A stretch of DNA of 64,000 nucleotides from Solen grandis. Its lineage: Eukaryota; Mollusca; Bivalvia; Adapedonta; Solenidae. Positions 40,101-43,080 of this stretch are shown here, one piece after another. Position numbers and translations under genes: made by a program. Below the pieces are notes generated by a model. It searched no databases. It saw nothing but the letters and a program-made list of their open reading frames with translations, and was not told where the DNA came from. Position 1 is the first letter of the stretch. Every line of letters starts with the position of its first letter. The DNA is taken from positions 61,550,369 to 61,614,368 of the forward strand of contig CM037777.1 in NCBI GenBank assembly GCA_021229015.1, read 5' to 3'.

Positions 40101-40870
40101 GGGTAGTTCCAAAACTGGTTGGACTGGTTTCAGGATAATATGTCTGGGTGTGGTATTATGCCACATGTTGAAGGTGTTATACTGCAGTGTGGTAGCACTT
40201 TATGTGTTCAAGTAGATATAGTCTCCAAATGACTTAAATGCTGTTAGTGGGACGTTAAACCCAACAAAAAACAAACTTTATAATTGAGTTGTAAAACTGT
40301 AACTACAAAACGATAAAAAGCATGTCAACATATATTTACTGATTTCACTGATTTGGTGGTCAAAGTGATAATGTCATTGGCTTAGTGTGCACTTTTCTTC
40401 ATTTACATTTCCAGTTTTTCATCATTTTCAGTGTCAAAAACATCAATCTGATAAAATCAAATTGTGAGGGCATCTGTGTCCTATTTATTGTTTAAAAGTT
40501 AAATCAATCGGCCAGACTGTGTCTTACCATTTGATGACACATTTGAATGACATGATATTCAGTACAATCATTTTCAATTTTAGATGATGAACACAGCAGA
40601 TCATCGGGACCTGGGCATCAAAAGAAGATGTTCCTTATACGCATGCTTCTTGGCGATAGTTTCATATGCACTGAGAAGAAAAATCCACCCAAGTACAAAC
40701 GTGGACCATGTAAAGGTCTGGATTGTTATAGTGACACGTGTACAGAACACAAGGAAAGGTTTGATTCGGTCATAGGAGATAATGGAAAACTATTTAGAGA
40801 ATTTGTTGTGTACAATAAAAGCCAGTGTTACCCAGAGTACCTCATTACATATGAGCGAATATACATGTAG
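989..40870 (+). CDS. PARP14-like ADP-ribosyltransferase gene, 15 exons, 5'-partial
   Basis: Joined exons: 989-1121, 1869-2117, 7844-8008, 10707-11071, 12916-13013, 17431-17611, 18534-18595, 22160-22382, 23617-23715, 24684-24812, 25089-25259, 28357-28555, 32612-32869, 36894-37631, 40584-40870. The total is 3357 nt in one open frame ending in TAG. Residue numbers used here count from the first base of exon 1. Domains: RRM-like 1 (about 1-44, N-end missing), RRM-like 2 (about 65-150), Ser/Pro linker (183-304), charged region (305-475), macrodomain (about 478-640), KH-like (about 700-800), PARP catalytic domain (about 830-1118). The catalytic triad is H980, Y1011, E1096. Known family role: PARPs move ADP-ribose from NAD+ to proteins or nucleic acids, and PARP10/14-type members act in stress and antiviral signalling. 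Inference: the Glu would permit chain elongation. Start codon, promoter and upstream exons lie outside the window. Exon structure was inferred without transcripts; exons 5-7 are the least certain. Confidence 0.88.
1869..2117 (+). CDS. PARP14-like gene, exon 2 (second RRM-like module)
   Basis: The acceptor is TTTACAG|ATCTTT and the donor TATAAAA|GTAAGG, phase 1 in and out. The peptide reads through GVFLYDLPEGLSIDFILKRL, which looks like strand 1 and helix 1 of an RRM, and YYGRIIITDYK, a likely strand 3. The fold is completed by exon 3. A basic stretch (KKSGRKEAAVDETES) fills the loop. Which ligand the module binds cannot be read from the sequence. In vertebrate PARP10/14 the equivalent RRMs lie N-terminal to the macrodomains, as here. 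Confidence 0.85.
2217..2233. repeat. Poly-G run
   Basis: A run of about 17 G directly precedes a SINE-like repeat. Its length is likely unstable or misassembled. Confidence 0.7.
2234..2440 (+). mobile_element. tRNA-derived SINE, family 1, diverged
   Basis: A decayed B box (TTTGAATCCCAGC) is followed by a tail (GGTCTTCCTCCACCTGTAGT, then ACTGCAGTAATGC) shared with the better copies at 27454-27695 and 24480-24657. The A box is not recognisable. Confidence 0.5.
2441..3329. other. Intron 2 stretch, nothing recognised
   Basis: AT-rich intronic DNA with a short duplication (CGAGAGGCAGAGCTTTATGTG at about 2780 and 2845). No gene-like frame with sensible composition was seen. Confidence 0.4.
3330..4376 (+). 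repeat. Satellite, about 11 units of 82-93 bp
   Basis: The unit contains GACATAACATGTTACATGTC, then CACCGGGAACAGGTGG, ATAGGGCGGAGTCTCAAA and CAGCTAGAGCGACGCATTGA. GACATA recurs near 3420, 3502, 3584, 3676, 3761, 3851, 3940, 4033, 4125, 4216 and 4309. The first units carry most of the small indels and the later ones are nearly identical. The long frames across it are artefacts. Confidence 0.85.
4433..4539. mobile_element. Fold-back element directly after the satellite
   Basis: The left arm begins TAGGTTAGTGTT and the right arm ends AACACTAACCTA. Inner parts also pair (AGCATTAA with TTAATGCT, ATTAAATC with GATTTAAT, GCGGC with GCCGC), giving an almost complete 107-nt hairpin. Confidence 0.6.
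4620..4745 (+). mobile_element. SINE family 2 fragment (3' body)
   Basis: CAGGACTGGTTTTCCC, GTCAGGATAATGTGACTGGG and the CACAGTGTGGCAGCA region match the bodies of copies at 39975-40265 and 18180-18460. The tRNA-like head is missing. Confidence 0.55.
4746..5722. other. Intron 2 stretch, nothing recognised
   Basis: AT-rich sequence without a recognisable repeat end, RNA gene or exon. Confidence 0.4.
5723..7787 (+). mobile_element. Helentron-like element, AGTCCCCTACC family, with nested insertion
   Basis: The 5' terminus AGTCCCCTACC is preceded by TT. Its inverted copy GGTAGGGGACT ends at 7753 and is followed by a hairpin (AAGCATT...AATGCTT) ending CTTG before TT. An AGCTCACC-family element occupies 5928-7578 inside it, so this outer element is the older insertion. 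No protein is encoded. Confidence 0.65.
5928..7578 (+). mobile_element. Helentron-like element, AGCTCACC family, about 318-bp internal units
   Basis: It starts AGCTCACCTGAGC, which folds with GTGCTCAAGGTGAGCT, and ends CAGGTGAG, GGGCCATCTTGGGCC, TCTTG, flanked by TT on both sides. The body repeats a unit of about 318 bp four to five times (CTCTGAAACCACTGGACAGA ... GGTTGCCATGGCAACAAAAA ... GGCCGCCAGGGGCGGGGC). The same subfamily is inverted at 55775-57137. The frames on both strands recur in every copy only because the units are repeated. Confidence 0.75.
7844..8008 (+). CDS. PARP14-like gene, exon 3 (end of second RRM-like module)
   Basis: The acceptor is ATGTTTCAG|TGCTGG and the donor CAGAAG|GTATGT, phase 1 in and out. 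It starts MLDKILFDNNAHEILDGIQ and continues LDLNVEPYYP. This matches helix 2 and strand 4 of an RRM (hydrophobic helix, then 'G x x L x V x P'), completing the module begun in exon 2. The rest (CIHDYLLAIWEVNECTSTD) is linker. Intron 2 upstream is about 5.7 kb and full of repeats. Confidence 0.85.
8109..8596. mobile_element. Possible TIR transposon relic with a 20-bp palindrome
   Basis: The left end CAGGGCTGTAAAAATCCACT and the inverted right end CAGTGCCAGAAAAATCTTAC are imperfect inverted repeats, both followed by CGTCC. A perfect palindrome, ACTCGTCCAGCTGGACGAGT, lies at 8185-8204. CAGGG-type ends suggest hAT, but no 8-bp target duplication is visible. Confidence 0.4.
8861..9405 (+). mobile_element. 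Helentron-like element, GTGTCACCTGCT family, internally complex
   Basis: The 5' end GTGTCACTGGCAG is degenerate. The 3' end has CAGCAGGTGACAT, a short AACTGTTCCAAAAAACA segment, then CTTG before TT. Short forms of the same family lie at 10484-10616, 11137-11310 and 27294-27435. Confidence 0.5.
9414..10444 (+). mobile_element. Helentron-like element, ATACCCCCTAC family
   Basis: The 5' end ATACCCCCTACAAAC is matched by an inverted GTAGGGGGTAT at the 3' side, followed by hairpin ATCACCTTTAGTGAT and CTAG before TT. The body has units of about 205 bp (TTTGTCCACGCTATTTCTCA ... GCCCTTTGCTGATTTTCTGG). A decayed 3' end of the family is at about 36707-36740. Confidence 0.65.
10484..10616 (+). mobile_element. 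Short Helentron-like element, GTGTCACCTGCT family (133 bp)
   Basis: It starts GTGTCACCTGCT after TTT. The 3' copy AGCAGGTGACAC is followed by a weak hairpin (GTGTTTCAAGGAACAC) and TTCTTG. There is no room for a gene. Confidence 0.6.
10707..11071 (+). CDS. PARP14-like gene, exon 4 (Ser/Pro/Thr-rich linker)
   Basis: The acceptor is ATTCCAG|AAGATG and the donor TGCAAG|GTAGAG, phase 1 in and 0 out. The 121 or so codons are rich in Ser, Pro, Thr, Gln and Asn (for example LLSPTPQSSEPTNIS and RPILPFRDPPQLN) and lack the hydrophobic periodicity of a folded domain. The likely role is a disordered linker between the RRM-like modules and the central region. The reading frame ends in TAG only 3 codons past the donor, which fixes the exon end well. 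Confidence 0.82.
11137..11310 (+). mobile_element. Short Helentron-like element, GTGTCACCTGCT family (174 bp)
   Basis: The first about 20 bp are duplicated (GTGTCACCTGCTGTAAGCAG twice). The 3' part reads AGCAGGTGACACA, hairpin GTTCTAGAGAAC, then ACTCTTG. The middle is a pyrimidine-rich CTGTCCGTC run. Confidence 0.65.
11505..12006. repeat. Minisatellite, about 11 units of 37-68 bp
   Basis: The core TTTAGTATTTCTGTGGTAAA is repeated with TCACTGACAAAT and TTAATATTGATTGA. Units differ by presence or absence of TTAATATTGA. It lies inside intron 4. Confidence 0.85.
12338..12722. mobile_element. MITE-like inverted repeat, about 75-bp arms
   Basis: The left arm (AGGCTATGTGATCATCATAT, then CCCGTCA and later AACACATAGGCTATTG) reappears inverted at 12641-12722 (CAATAGCCTGTGTGTCAGCC ... 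TGACGGGATATGATGATCAC). The arms are about 80-85 percent alike. The roughly 230-bp interior has no frame. Confidence 0.6.
12916..13013 (+). CDS. PARP14-like gene, exon 5
   Basis: The acceptor is TTTTCCACAG|ATAAAG and the donor ATCAG|GTGAAA, phase 0 in and 2 out. It codes for a short Lys-rich amphipathic peptide (IKGEKSKKIFKLEGAKAACF, then QKFFQVHIENSI). No family is recognised. It is supported by strong splice sites and by keeping the frame between exons 4 and 6. Confidence 0.7.
13132..15890 (+). mobile_element. AGCTCACC-family Helentron-like element with tandem units, interrupted
   Basis: It starts AGCTCACCAGAGC after TTT. The body is seven to eight roughly 155-bp units (CTCTGAAACCGCTGGACAGA ... 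GGTTGCCATGGCAACAAATA). A second element of the same superfamily is inserted at 14333-15682. After it the host repeat resumes (GCACAAATAGTCACCTCATG-like and ATATACTCTATATAGAAAAC). The 3' terminus is not preserved; the end near 15890 is approximate. Confidence 0.65.
14333..15682 (+). mobile_element. Nested AGCTCACC-family Helentron-like element
   Basis: It starts AGCTCACATGAGCACAACG and ends CTCAGGTGAGCG, AGGGCCATCATGGCCCT, CTTG, with TT on both sides. The body is about five units of about 153 bp (GACCCCGCACCAGGGGTCAC ... CATAAGGCCTAGAGCTTAGA). It is the + strand counterpart of 54188-55594. The long minus-strand frames here come from unit lengths divisible by three and are not genes. Confidence 0.75.
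15891..16820. other. Intron 5 stretch, nothing recognised
   Basis: AT-rich DNA with no clear exon, repeat terminus or RNA gene. 16822-17045 looks like a decayed element ending CATTCGAGCGTAGCTTG before TT. Confidence 0.4.
17431..17611 (+). CDS. PARP14-like gene, exon 6 (acidic Ser-rich, then macrodomain-like strand)
   Basis: The acceptor is TTGGTATAG|GAGAAA and the donor GACATG|GTAAGT, phase 2 in and 0 out. The first half is acidic and Ser-rich (ADSSSESSDDSESD), typical of a disordered, phosphorylatable segment. The exon ends HKGHINLLQGDM, which resembles the first strand of a macrodomain ('I x L x x G D I'). Exon 7 does not continue the fold, so this may be chance or a remnant of a lost macrodomain. 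Confidence 0.75.
17612..18179. other. Intron 6 stretch, nothing recognised
   Basis: AT-rich intronic DNA without a recognised element. Confidence 0.4.
18180..18460 (+). mobile_element. SINE family 2 body
   Basis: Contains ACTCAGTATGAGAAGAGTAG, GGACTGGTTAGCCC, GTCAGGATAATATGACTGGG, CGCAGTGCGGCAGCA and the end GTTGGTGGGAGGAAACAGTA, matching 39975-40265. It lies about 70 bp upstream of the exon 7 acceptor. Confidence 0.55.
18534..18595 (+). CDS. PARP14-like gene, exon 7 (short, helical)
   Basis: The acceptor is TTTCTATCAACAG|TCAGAG and the donor AAATAG|GTATGT, phase 0 in and 2 out. It encodes SEKKALRMALEASRKDAPQN, a likely helix. No family is recognised. The call rests on good splice sites and on the phase match with exons 6 and 8. 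Confidence 0.6.
18596..19700. other. Intron 7 first part, decayed repeats
   Basis: 18815-18930 holds a short tandem repeat (CAAAAAGGCACAGAGTTATG). A decayed Helentron-like 3' end (GGCATCTGCCTGGGATGCTCTTG) is at 19585-19607. No exon is seen. Confidence 0.4.
19704..20130 (+). mobile_element. AGCTCACC-family fragment, 5' and 3' incomplete
   Basis: It begins inside the 5' hairpin (GTGCTCAAGGTGAGC) and has about 130-bp units (CTAGAGGCCACATTTTTGGC ... AAACTTGGTCAGAATGTTTG). The terminal bases are missing. Confidence 0.6.
20660..20905. mobile_element. MITE related to 399-640, diverged
   Basis: It has TTAACCCTTTACCTCAT at the left and ATAGGGTTAA at the right. The interior GACGGTGTAGAAACTGAGAT matches 51960-52000. 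I rejected it as an exon because of in-frame stops. Confidence 0.5.
20982..22085 (+). mobile_element. Helentron-like element, ATGCCCC family, carrying AGCTCACC-family body
   Basis: The 5' end ATGCCCCCCACC follows a T run. The 3' side has GTGTGGGGGCAT, a hairpin (TGTCCTTTGGACA) and CTAG before TT. An AGCTCACC-type body (about 140-bp units) and 3' end (TCTCAGGTGAGCGAT ... GGCCCTCTTG, ending 22036) lies inside, but its 5' AGCTC terminus is absent. It is either a chimera or a nested element with a deletion. Confidence 0.55.
22160..22382 (+). CDS. PARP14-like gene, exon 8 (start of macrodomain)
   Basis: The acceptor chosen is ACCTCTCTTAG|TAAAG, because only this AG restores phase 2; the upstream GAAG sites do not. 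The donor is CAAAAG|GTAAGT, phase 0 out. The exon has KEDECCMKRIQLQFIFP and a charged helix, then LKVILRKGKISDQK, the first strand of a macrodomain. Where macrodomains usually have G-D-I, this one has G-K-I, losing the Asp that contacts adenine. The canonical strand continues into exon 9. Confidence 0.8.
22383..23616. other. Intron 8, nothing recognised
   Basis: AT-rich, with a G-rich stretch (about 22810-22850). No clear repeat or RNA gene. Confidence 0.4.
23617..23715 (+). CDS. PARP14-like gene, exon 9 (macrodomain core)
   Basis: The acceptor is TTCGCAG|GTGGAT and the donor GAGGAA|GTATGC, phase 0 in and out. It encodes VDCIVN at residues 493-498, then SRAIVQRAGKKLEE, the hallmark second strand and first helix of a macrodomain. 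The usual VNAAN is VNMVS, and the GGG loop before the helix reads LFKTS. The second Asn and the glycine-rich loop, which hold ADP-ribose in active macrodomains, are therefore missing. Confidence 0.88.
24180..24466 (-). mobile_element. tRNA-derived SINE, minus strand
   Basis: On the minus strand the head reads GTGGCTCAGTGGTAACGCAC (A-box region), and GGGGTTCAAATCCCGG (B box) follows about 30 nt later. The tRNA-like part spans about 24400-24466. The body continues to about 24180 (far end approximate). Confidence 0.7.
24480..24657 (+). mobile_element. tRNA-derived SINE, family 1, 5'-truncated
   Basis: The B box GGGTTCGAGTCCCAG is present. The body GTCGGTGGTTCTACC, GGGTCTTCCTGTACCTG and ATGACTGAAATACTGCTACA matches 27454-27695. 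It ends next to the T run just before the exon 10 acceptor. Confidence 0.65.
24684..24812 (+). CDS. PARP14-like gene, exon 10 (macrodomain)
   Basis: The acceptor is GAAATTTCAG|TTGTAT and the donor AGTGAG|GTACTG, phase 0 in and out. VVTGGGNLNCSQVVHL at about 542-557 is the classic macrodomain strand pair ('T x x G x L x C x x V I H'). A basic run (HCRRRRS) precedes it. The conserved Gly, Asn-Leu and Cys keep the structure even though the binding loop in exon 9 is changed. Confidence 0.88.
25089..25259 (+). CDS. PARP14-like gene, exon 11 (macrodomain)
   Basis: The acceptor is TTTTGTCAG|TCAATC and the donor ATAAAG|GTAAGC, phase 0 in and out. The peptide SIDLAMKDIRRVCQDNKLSS is a helix, followed by VAMPPLGVGRVYDYP, the macrodomain phosphate-loop strand (consensus 'A x P x L G x G x x G Y P', with Tyr-Asp replacing the second Gly). 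The final 70 bases including the donor are tandemly copied twice in the intron, so three similar donors compete. Only the first keeps frame with exon 12. Confidence 0.88.
25191..25400 (+). repeat. Three 70-bp tandem units spanning an exon end and its splice donor
   Basis: Units are 25191-25260, 25261-25330 and 25331-25400. Each carries CTTGGATACAAG and an AAAG|GT donor (GT at 25260, 25330, 25400). Units 2 and 3 are closer to each other than to the exonic unit. Confidence 0.85.
25648..26355 (+). mobile_element. Decayed AGCTCACC-family element
   Basis: Traces remain of the 5' hairpin (TTAGCTGAAGGTGAGCTGTT) and of the 3' end (CTCTGGTGATC, CTAGGGTCACTGTTGCCCTC). The body repeats ATATACTCTGCATAGAAAAT-like sequence. 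It is an old copy compared with others. Confidence 0.5.
26356..27293. other. Intron 11 stretch, low-copy or decayed
   Basis: AT-rich. 26760-27060 has short repeats of CAGATATTTGCTCAA and related words. No exon found. Confidence 0.35.
27294..27435 (+). mobile_element. Short Helentron-like element, GTGTCACCTGCT family, diverged
   Basis: GTCATCTGCTGTAAGCAAAG, GTGACACATAGGGATCACTT and a 3' CAGTAGGGTACACATGTTTC followed by TTTTTTG and TT. Confidence 0.5.
27454..27695 (+). mobile_element. tRNA-derived SINE, family 1, best copy
   Basis: The B box GGGTTCGAATCCCGG is intact. The upstream head GTCTGAGAGTGTAAAGTCGC is a degenerate A-box region. The body holds GGTTGGTGGTTCTACCCGG, GGGTCTTCCTCCACCTGTAA and ATGACTGAAATACTGTCGCA. 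Copies at 2234 and 24480 share it. Confidence 0.7.
27978..28170 (+). mobile_element. 5' fragment of an AGCTCACC-family element
   Basis: TTTTTAGCACAAAGTGCTCA, AGATGAGCTTTTTTTATCAG and CATCTGTCATCCATTGTCC represent a decayed 5' hairpin and pyrimidine run. No 3' end. Confidence 0.5.
28357..28555 (+). CDS. PARP14-like gene, exon 12 (end of macrodomain and basic linker)
   Basis: The acceptor is TTTTCCAG|ACCGTG and the donor AATATG|GTAGGT, phase 0 in and 1 out. TVYIVIFDKD is the last macrodomain strand, and THLEFKKKCDEFF the closing helix. The remainder is a strongly basic, Ser-rich linker (SKHRSRQQRHKDKSSDKRFD) that could bind nucleic acid or act in nuclear import. That is inference only. Confidence 0.85.
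28556..29748. other. Intron 12 first part, decayed repeats
   Basis: 28730-29700 contains degenerate copies of a repeat with AAATGAAGGCCAAGTT and GGCCCC words, without clear termini. No exon is seen. Confidence 0.4.
29749..30214 (+). mobile_element. Helentron-like element, GCTCCCTGAA family
   Basis: The 5' end ATGCTCCCTGAAGGGAG is matched by TTCAGGGAGCAC at the 3' side, then a weak hairpin (ACTGGTTCAGCCGG) and CACTTG before TT. The body has two units of about 130 bp (GAAACTTCATAGGGAGATAG). Confidence 0.6.
30490..30986 (+). repeat. Minisatellite block A, about 20-bp unit
   Basis: Repeats of TAGTTCTTAGTGCCTCCTTA with variants (GTTCTTCCTCAG, GTTGTTTCTCAA). It continues after an inserted element as block B. 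Confidence 0.85.
30989..31766. mobile_element. pogo/Tigger-like non-autonomous element inside the minisatellite
   Basis: The left end CAGTTGGTACTCGTTGTCTC and the inverted right end CAGTTGGCACTCGTTATCTC differ at two positions and are flanked by TA on both sides. CAGT...CTCGTTATCTC ends with a TA duplication are known from Tigger/pogo elements. The interior (778 bp total) repeats TCTCAAATT-like words near both ends. A 60-codon frame at 31354 is not recognisable as transposase. Confidence 0.75.
31767..32275 (+). repeat. Minisatellite block B, more diverged
   Basis: Same 20-bp unit as block A (AGTTCTTAGTGCCTCCTTAG) with more substitutions and length changes toward the end. Confidence 0.8.
32276..32611. 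other. Intron 12 last part, nothing recognised
   Basis: AT-rich up to the exon 13 acceptor. Confidence 0.4.
32612..32869 (+). CDS. PARP14-like gene, exon 13 (KH-like region, first half)
   Basis: The acceptor is TTTCCACAAG|AATCCA and the donor AAAAAAG|GTAAGA, phase 1 in and out. GKLVFNVFSKDNTEEARNKL and EKRIEEKF form a strand and long helix. DLPGEAKAKLDRIKEGKVV follows, resembling the helix region between macrodomains and catalytic domain in PARP14-type proteins. Charged residues dominate, so a coiled-coil tendency is possible. Confidence 0.83.
32907..33985 (+). mobile_element. AGCTCACC-family element, diverged
   Basis: It starts AGCTCACCTAGGCACATGTG 37 bp after the exon 13 end. The body has units of about 150 bp (CATCTTCATTTCTTAAGCAA ... 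GGCTGATATCAGCC) and a 3' CTCAGGTGAGCGTCTTGGCC with the hairpin shortened. Confidence 0.65.
34067..35571 (+). mobile_element. Helentron-like element, ATGCCCCGCCAA family
   Basis: The 5' end is ATGCCCCGCCAA and the 3' side TTGGCGGGGCAT, then hairpin GTGTCTCACAGACAC and TTTTCTTG before TT. About six to seven units of about 155 bp each contain AAGC, seven T and CTATGAAGATGA. One unit is interrupted by the element at 34353-34773. Confidence 0.7.
34353..34773 (+). mobile_element. AGCTCACC-family element with in-array empty sites
   Basis: AGCTCACCTGAGC to GGGCCATCATGGCCCTCTTG, 421 bp. Neighbouring host units have AAGC followed by seven T. Here AAGC is followed by five T, the element, then four T, so two T were duplicated. 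Confidence 0.8.
35584..36590 (+). mobile_element. AGCTCACC-family element, about 130-bp units
   Basis: It starts AGCTCACCTGAGCACTCTTG. The units carry AGAAAAACCTTGTGAACACT and GGTCACCAGGTCAAATC. The 3' end CTCAGGTGAGCGATATAGAG is decayed. The hairpin is broken and CTCTTG is lost. Confidence 0.65.
36707..36740 (+). mobile_element. Orphan 3' end of ATACCCCC-family element
   Basis: GGGGGGTATTCATCATTTTC, AATGATAGTTCTTG and TT match the 3' end at about 10410-10444. Confidence 0.5.
36894..37631 (+). CDS. PARP14-like gene, exon 14 (KH-like end and PARP catalytic N-half)
   Basis: The acceptor is TTGTTTTAG|GTAAGG and the donor TATGCAG|GTATAT, phase 1 in and out. YTIRGFKEDVEATCSEVQNV completes a KH-like unit. 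VPEYWKNYHP marks the start of the catalytic domain, and LKVIKIERIENLELYKKY is the PARP10/14-type 'I x x I x R I x N x x L' motif. YYLFHGTK carries the NAD+-binding His (H980). FGRGIYGAESSTKADQYA carries Tyr (Y1011). The usual Phe after GIY is Gly here. The reading frame continues past the donor into intron but loses similarity. Confidence 0.93.
37887..39128 (+). mobile_element. Helentron-like element, AGCTTGTCTGTG family
   Basis: The 5' end AGCTTGTCTGTGTTTTG is matched by AAACACAGACGAG at the 3' side, then hairpin ACCGCATGCGGT and GCTCTTG before TT. The body has about 300-bp units (GACATACAACTTTTATTTTT, TCGACCTTGACCTTTGACCT). Confidence 0.7.
39129..39974. other. Intron 14 stretch, mostly decayed repeats
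   Basis: 39380-39960 contains decayed words of the GATATTGAT and GTTATGGCC type seen in AGCTCACC-family bodies. No termini and no exon. Confidence 0.35.
39975..40265 (+). mobile_element. tRNA-derived SINE, family 2
   Basis: The head GGTGGCAGAGTGGTTAGAGT fits an A box and GGTTCTATCC a B box, as in a serine/leucine-type tRNA relic. The body holds GTCACTTGCTTGATGCTCAG, CAGGATAATATGTCTGGGTG and the end GTTAGTGGGACGTTAAACCC. Body-only copies are at 4620 and 18180. Confidence 0.7.
40584..40870 (+). CDS. PARP14-like gene, terminal exon 15 (PARP catalytic C-half, stop)
   Basis: The acceptor is TTCAATTTTAG|ATGATG, phase 1 in, and TAG ends at 40870. MFLIRMLLGDSFI is the strand after the Tyr loop. A Cys-rich insert PCKGLDCYSDTCTEHKE (C1066, C1071, C1076, H1079) precedes FDSVIG. 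REFVVYNKSQCYPEYLITYE is the final strand pair. By alignment of the invariant YPEYLI, its Glu (E1096) sits where PARP1 has Glu988 and PARP14 has Leu. The last 97 bases and the following UTR are tandemly duplicated. Confidence 0.93.
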
Positions 40871-41229
40871 TTTTCCACATGGAAACTGAAATGTTTGTCA
40901 CCTTTCAAGGTTTAAGAAATTCCTCTGGACAACAGAGACCGGTCAATATGCAAGCAGCTGAGTTTGAGATAAGTCTTCAGTTTTGAAACATAAGTTTTAT
41001 GAGGAGATAATGGAAAACTATTTAGAGAATTTGTTGTGTACAATAAAAGCCAGTGTTACCCGGAGTATCTCATTACATATGAGCGAATATACAAGTAGTT
41101 TTCCACATGGAAACTGAAATGTTTGTCACCTTTCAAGGTTTAAGAAATTCCTCTGGACAACAGAGACCGGTCAATATGCAAGCAGCTGAATTTGAGATAA
41201 GTCTTCAGTTTTGAAACATAAGTTTTATG
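40774..41229 (+). repeat. 228-bp tandem duplication of the last exon's end
   Basis: Unit 1 is 40774-41001 (coding to 40870, then downstream sequence) and unit 2 is 41002-41229. I see about four substitutions. In the coding-equivalent part, two are synonymous in Pro and Tyr codons, and one turns the last Met codon to Lys. Confidence 0.9.
41002..41098 (+). pseudogene. Duplicate of the catalytic C-terminal coding segment
   Basis: It repeats the coding end (EFVVYNKSQCYPEYLITYER) with its own TAG, but lies after the functional stop and has no acceptor of its own at its start. It would be part of the 3' UTR unless spliced in. Confidence 0.7.
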
Positions 41230-41929
41230 ACACCCTTTATTTTTTTTTTTAGTAAATATTAATATCTAGCTCTACTTTTTGGAGAAAAGAAATGGAGCTA
41301 TGACCCTCTTTATCCTGTGGTGCAGCTGCATTTTTGCTTGGTGACATGACAAAATTTGGTCAGTTAGGTTCAAGGTTGGAGTATTTTCTTTGATAAAATT
41401 AGGGACTGGTCAATAGGATTGAATTGGCTTGGGTGTCAAGTCCTGAGGGGTTTACATGTAATCACTGCTTTATTGAAAATAGTGTCAGGAGCAGTATACG
41501 AGCAGTAGTTGTGACAAATCTTTGGTCAGGTATGTACCATTTGAAGCTTAGCCTGAGGAGCTTCTTTGATGGGCTTGGCGTCTGTCTGGACTTGAAAGTT
41601 CCGGCTACCTCATGCCAAGCAGACAGTGCAGCAACTTAAGTAAAGGGTCTTTATTTGTTCCAGCATAGTAAAATGAGGCTAGGGCTTGACTTACGTTTGT
41701 TGTAACTTGAAGTCTTAATGTTTTGTTTGTTTATAACTGACAATGTTCTTTCACTTAAACCTTTGTGGACTTGTGTAAATATTTCTCCAGCCCATTTATT
41801 TCAGTAAATGTTTAGTTCCACATTTTAGCACATTATATTTTCACTCAAATTTTTGAAGTTTGAGAATTTTTTGTGACAAGCCAACATTATGAAGGCAAAC
41901 TCCTTGCATGTAATATAGCTATATACATA
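41230..41929. other. AT-rich downstream or 3' UTR-like stretch
   Basis: No repeat terminus is recognised here. A poly(A) site for the gene could lie here, but no AATAAA stands out close to the stop except ones inside the duplicated unit (ACAATAAAAG). Confidence 0.35.
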
Positions 41930-41974
41930 TTATGGCATATGAGGGGGGCATATATGTTTCACAAACATTTCTTG
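41930..41974 (+). mobile_element. Orphan 3' end of ATGCCCC-family element
   Basis: GGGGGGCATATATG, hairpin GTTTCACAAAC and ATTTCTTG before TT fit the 3' ends at 22085 and 35571. Confidence 0.5.
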
Positions 41975-43080
41975 TTTTCTAGTTCAGATCAGGAGGAAAT
42001 TGAAATGCATGTATGTATACATTTTTAAGGATAATCATGATATTTAAAATGTTAAAGAAATCCTCTCACTTTTCAGTTTTTATTTTTGTATAATCATTTC
42101 TTGTTAAGTTAATTTACTAAACAATATTCTTTGTGCTAAGTAATGATTAAAAACTTAAATTATGTAGAAGCACATTTCGCCTTTCCTGTTTTGCAAAAAC
42201 AACAACATGTTTTCATGTAGTTTTTAGCTCAATAACTATAACACTATTTGTTAAAATATAATCATATATTTGTGTATTTTCAAGTACAGAATTTTCCCCT
42301 AAGTATTTAAGTATTGCTTACTGCAAAGTATTATTGGTGGAATTCAAGCCTGGCCTCCTGCTTGTTATAAATTCATTCTGATTTGTATCATGGCTTTCTT
42401 TCCAGGGCCGTGTCCTATTTCTTACTAAAAAAAAACAAATAAATTTTTATCTGTGTAATGTATGTTAGATCATAACTGAAATTGTTCAAATGTATTTTAA
42501 TTTCACTATTCTGATAGCTATATTTTTGTGTCCAAACTGTATCCCACTTATGTCAACAGTCATATGTAGGAAATTGTGTAATTGTAAATGGTACTAAATG
42601 TAAGTTCATCATCCTCAAGTAGATCATATGTGTATAGTTTATATTTTTATGCTGTCGTATATATTTTCCAGATGCCTTGTTCAGTATCTGTATTTTTATA
42701 TTAAATTATATATTGTAACATTTTAGCCATCCTTCACGAATAAGTATTATTTTTTGTGCAATTTTTGTAAACAGGCAACATCAAAAAGTAACTGTGTCTG
42801 CCTTTAATCGGAATCAGTCAGACGCTTTCAGCTTTATACTTTGTGTATAACAATTAAGGCTTGAATGTCACAGATATAGATTAAAACCGCCCGATAGGTT
42901 GTTTTTTTTTACCGAGTTATGTTGTGTGTTTATTTTTTCATTTTTAATTAATGTTGTTTTTCCTCTCAAGGCATATTGTTTTATAATTAATTTTATTATT
43001 ATTTTCCTTTAAAATGTCTTAATTCTGTACAAAATTGTTCAGGATTTTTGTGTTCTTCTCCACAAACTTATCCATTTTTT
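41975..43080. other. AT-rich region, nothing recognised
   Basis: About 1.1 kb with poly-T and poly-A runs and no clear gene or repeat end. An ACAAATAAAT at about 42430 is a possible but unproven poly(A) signal. Confidence 0.35.
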
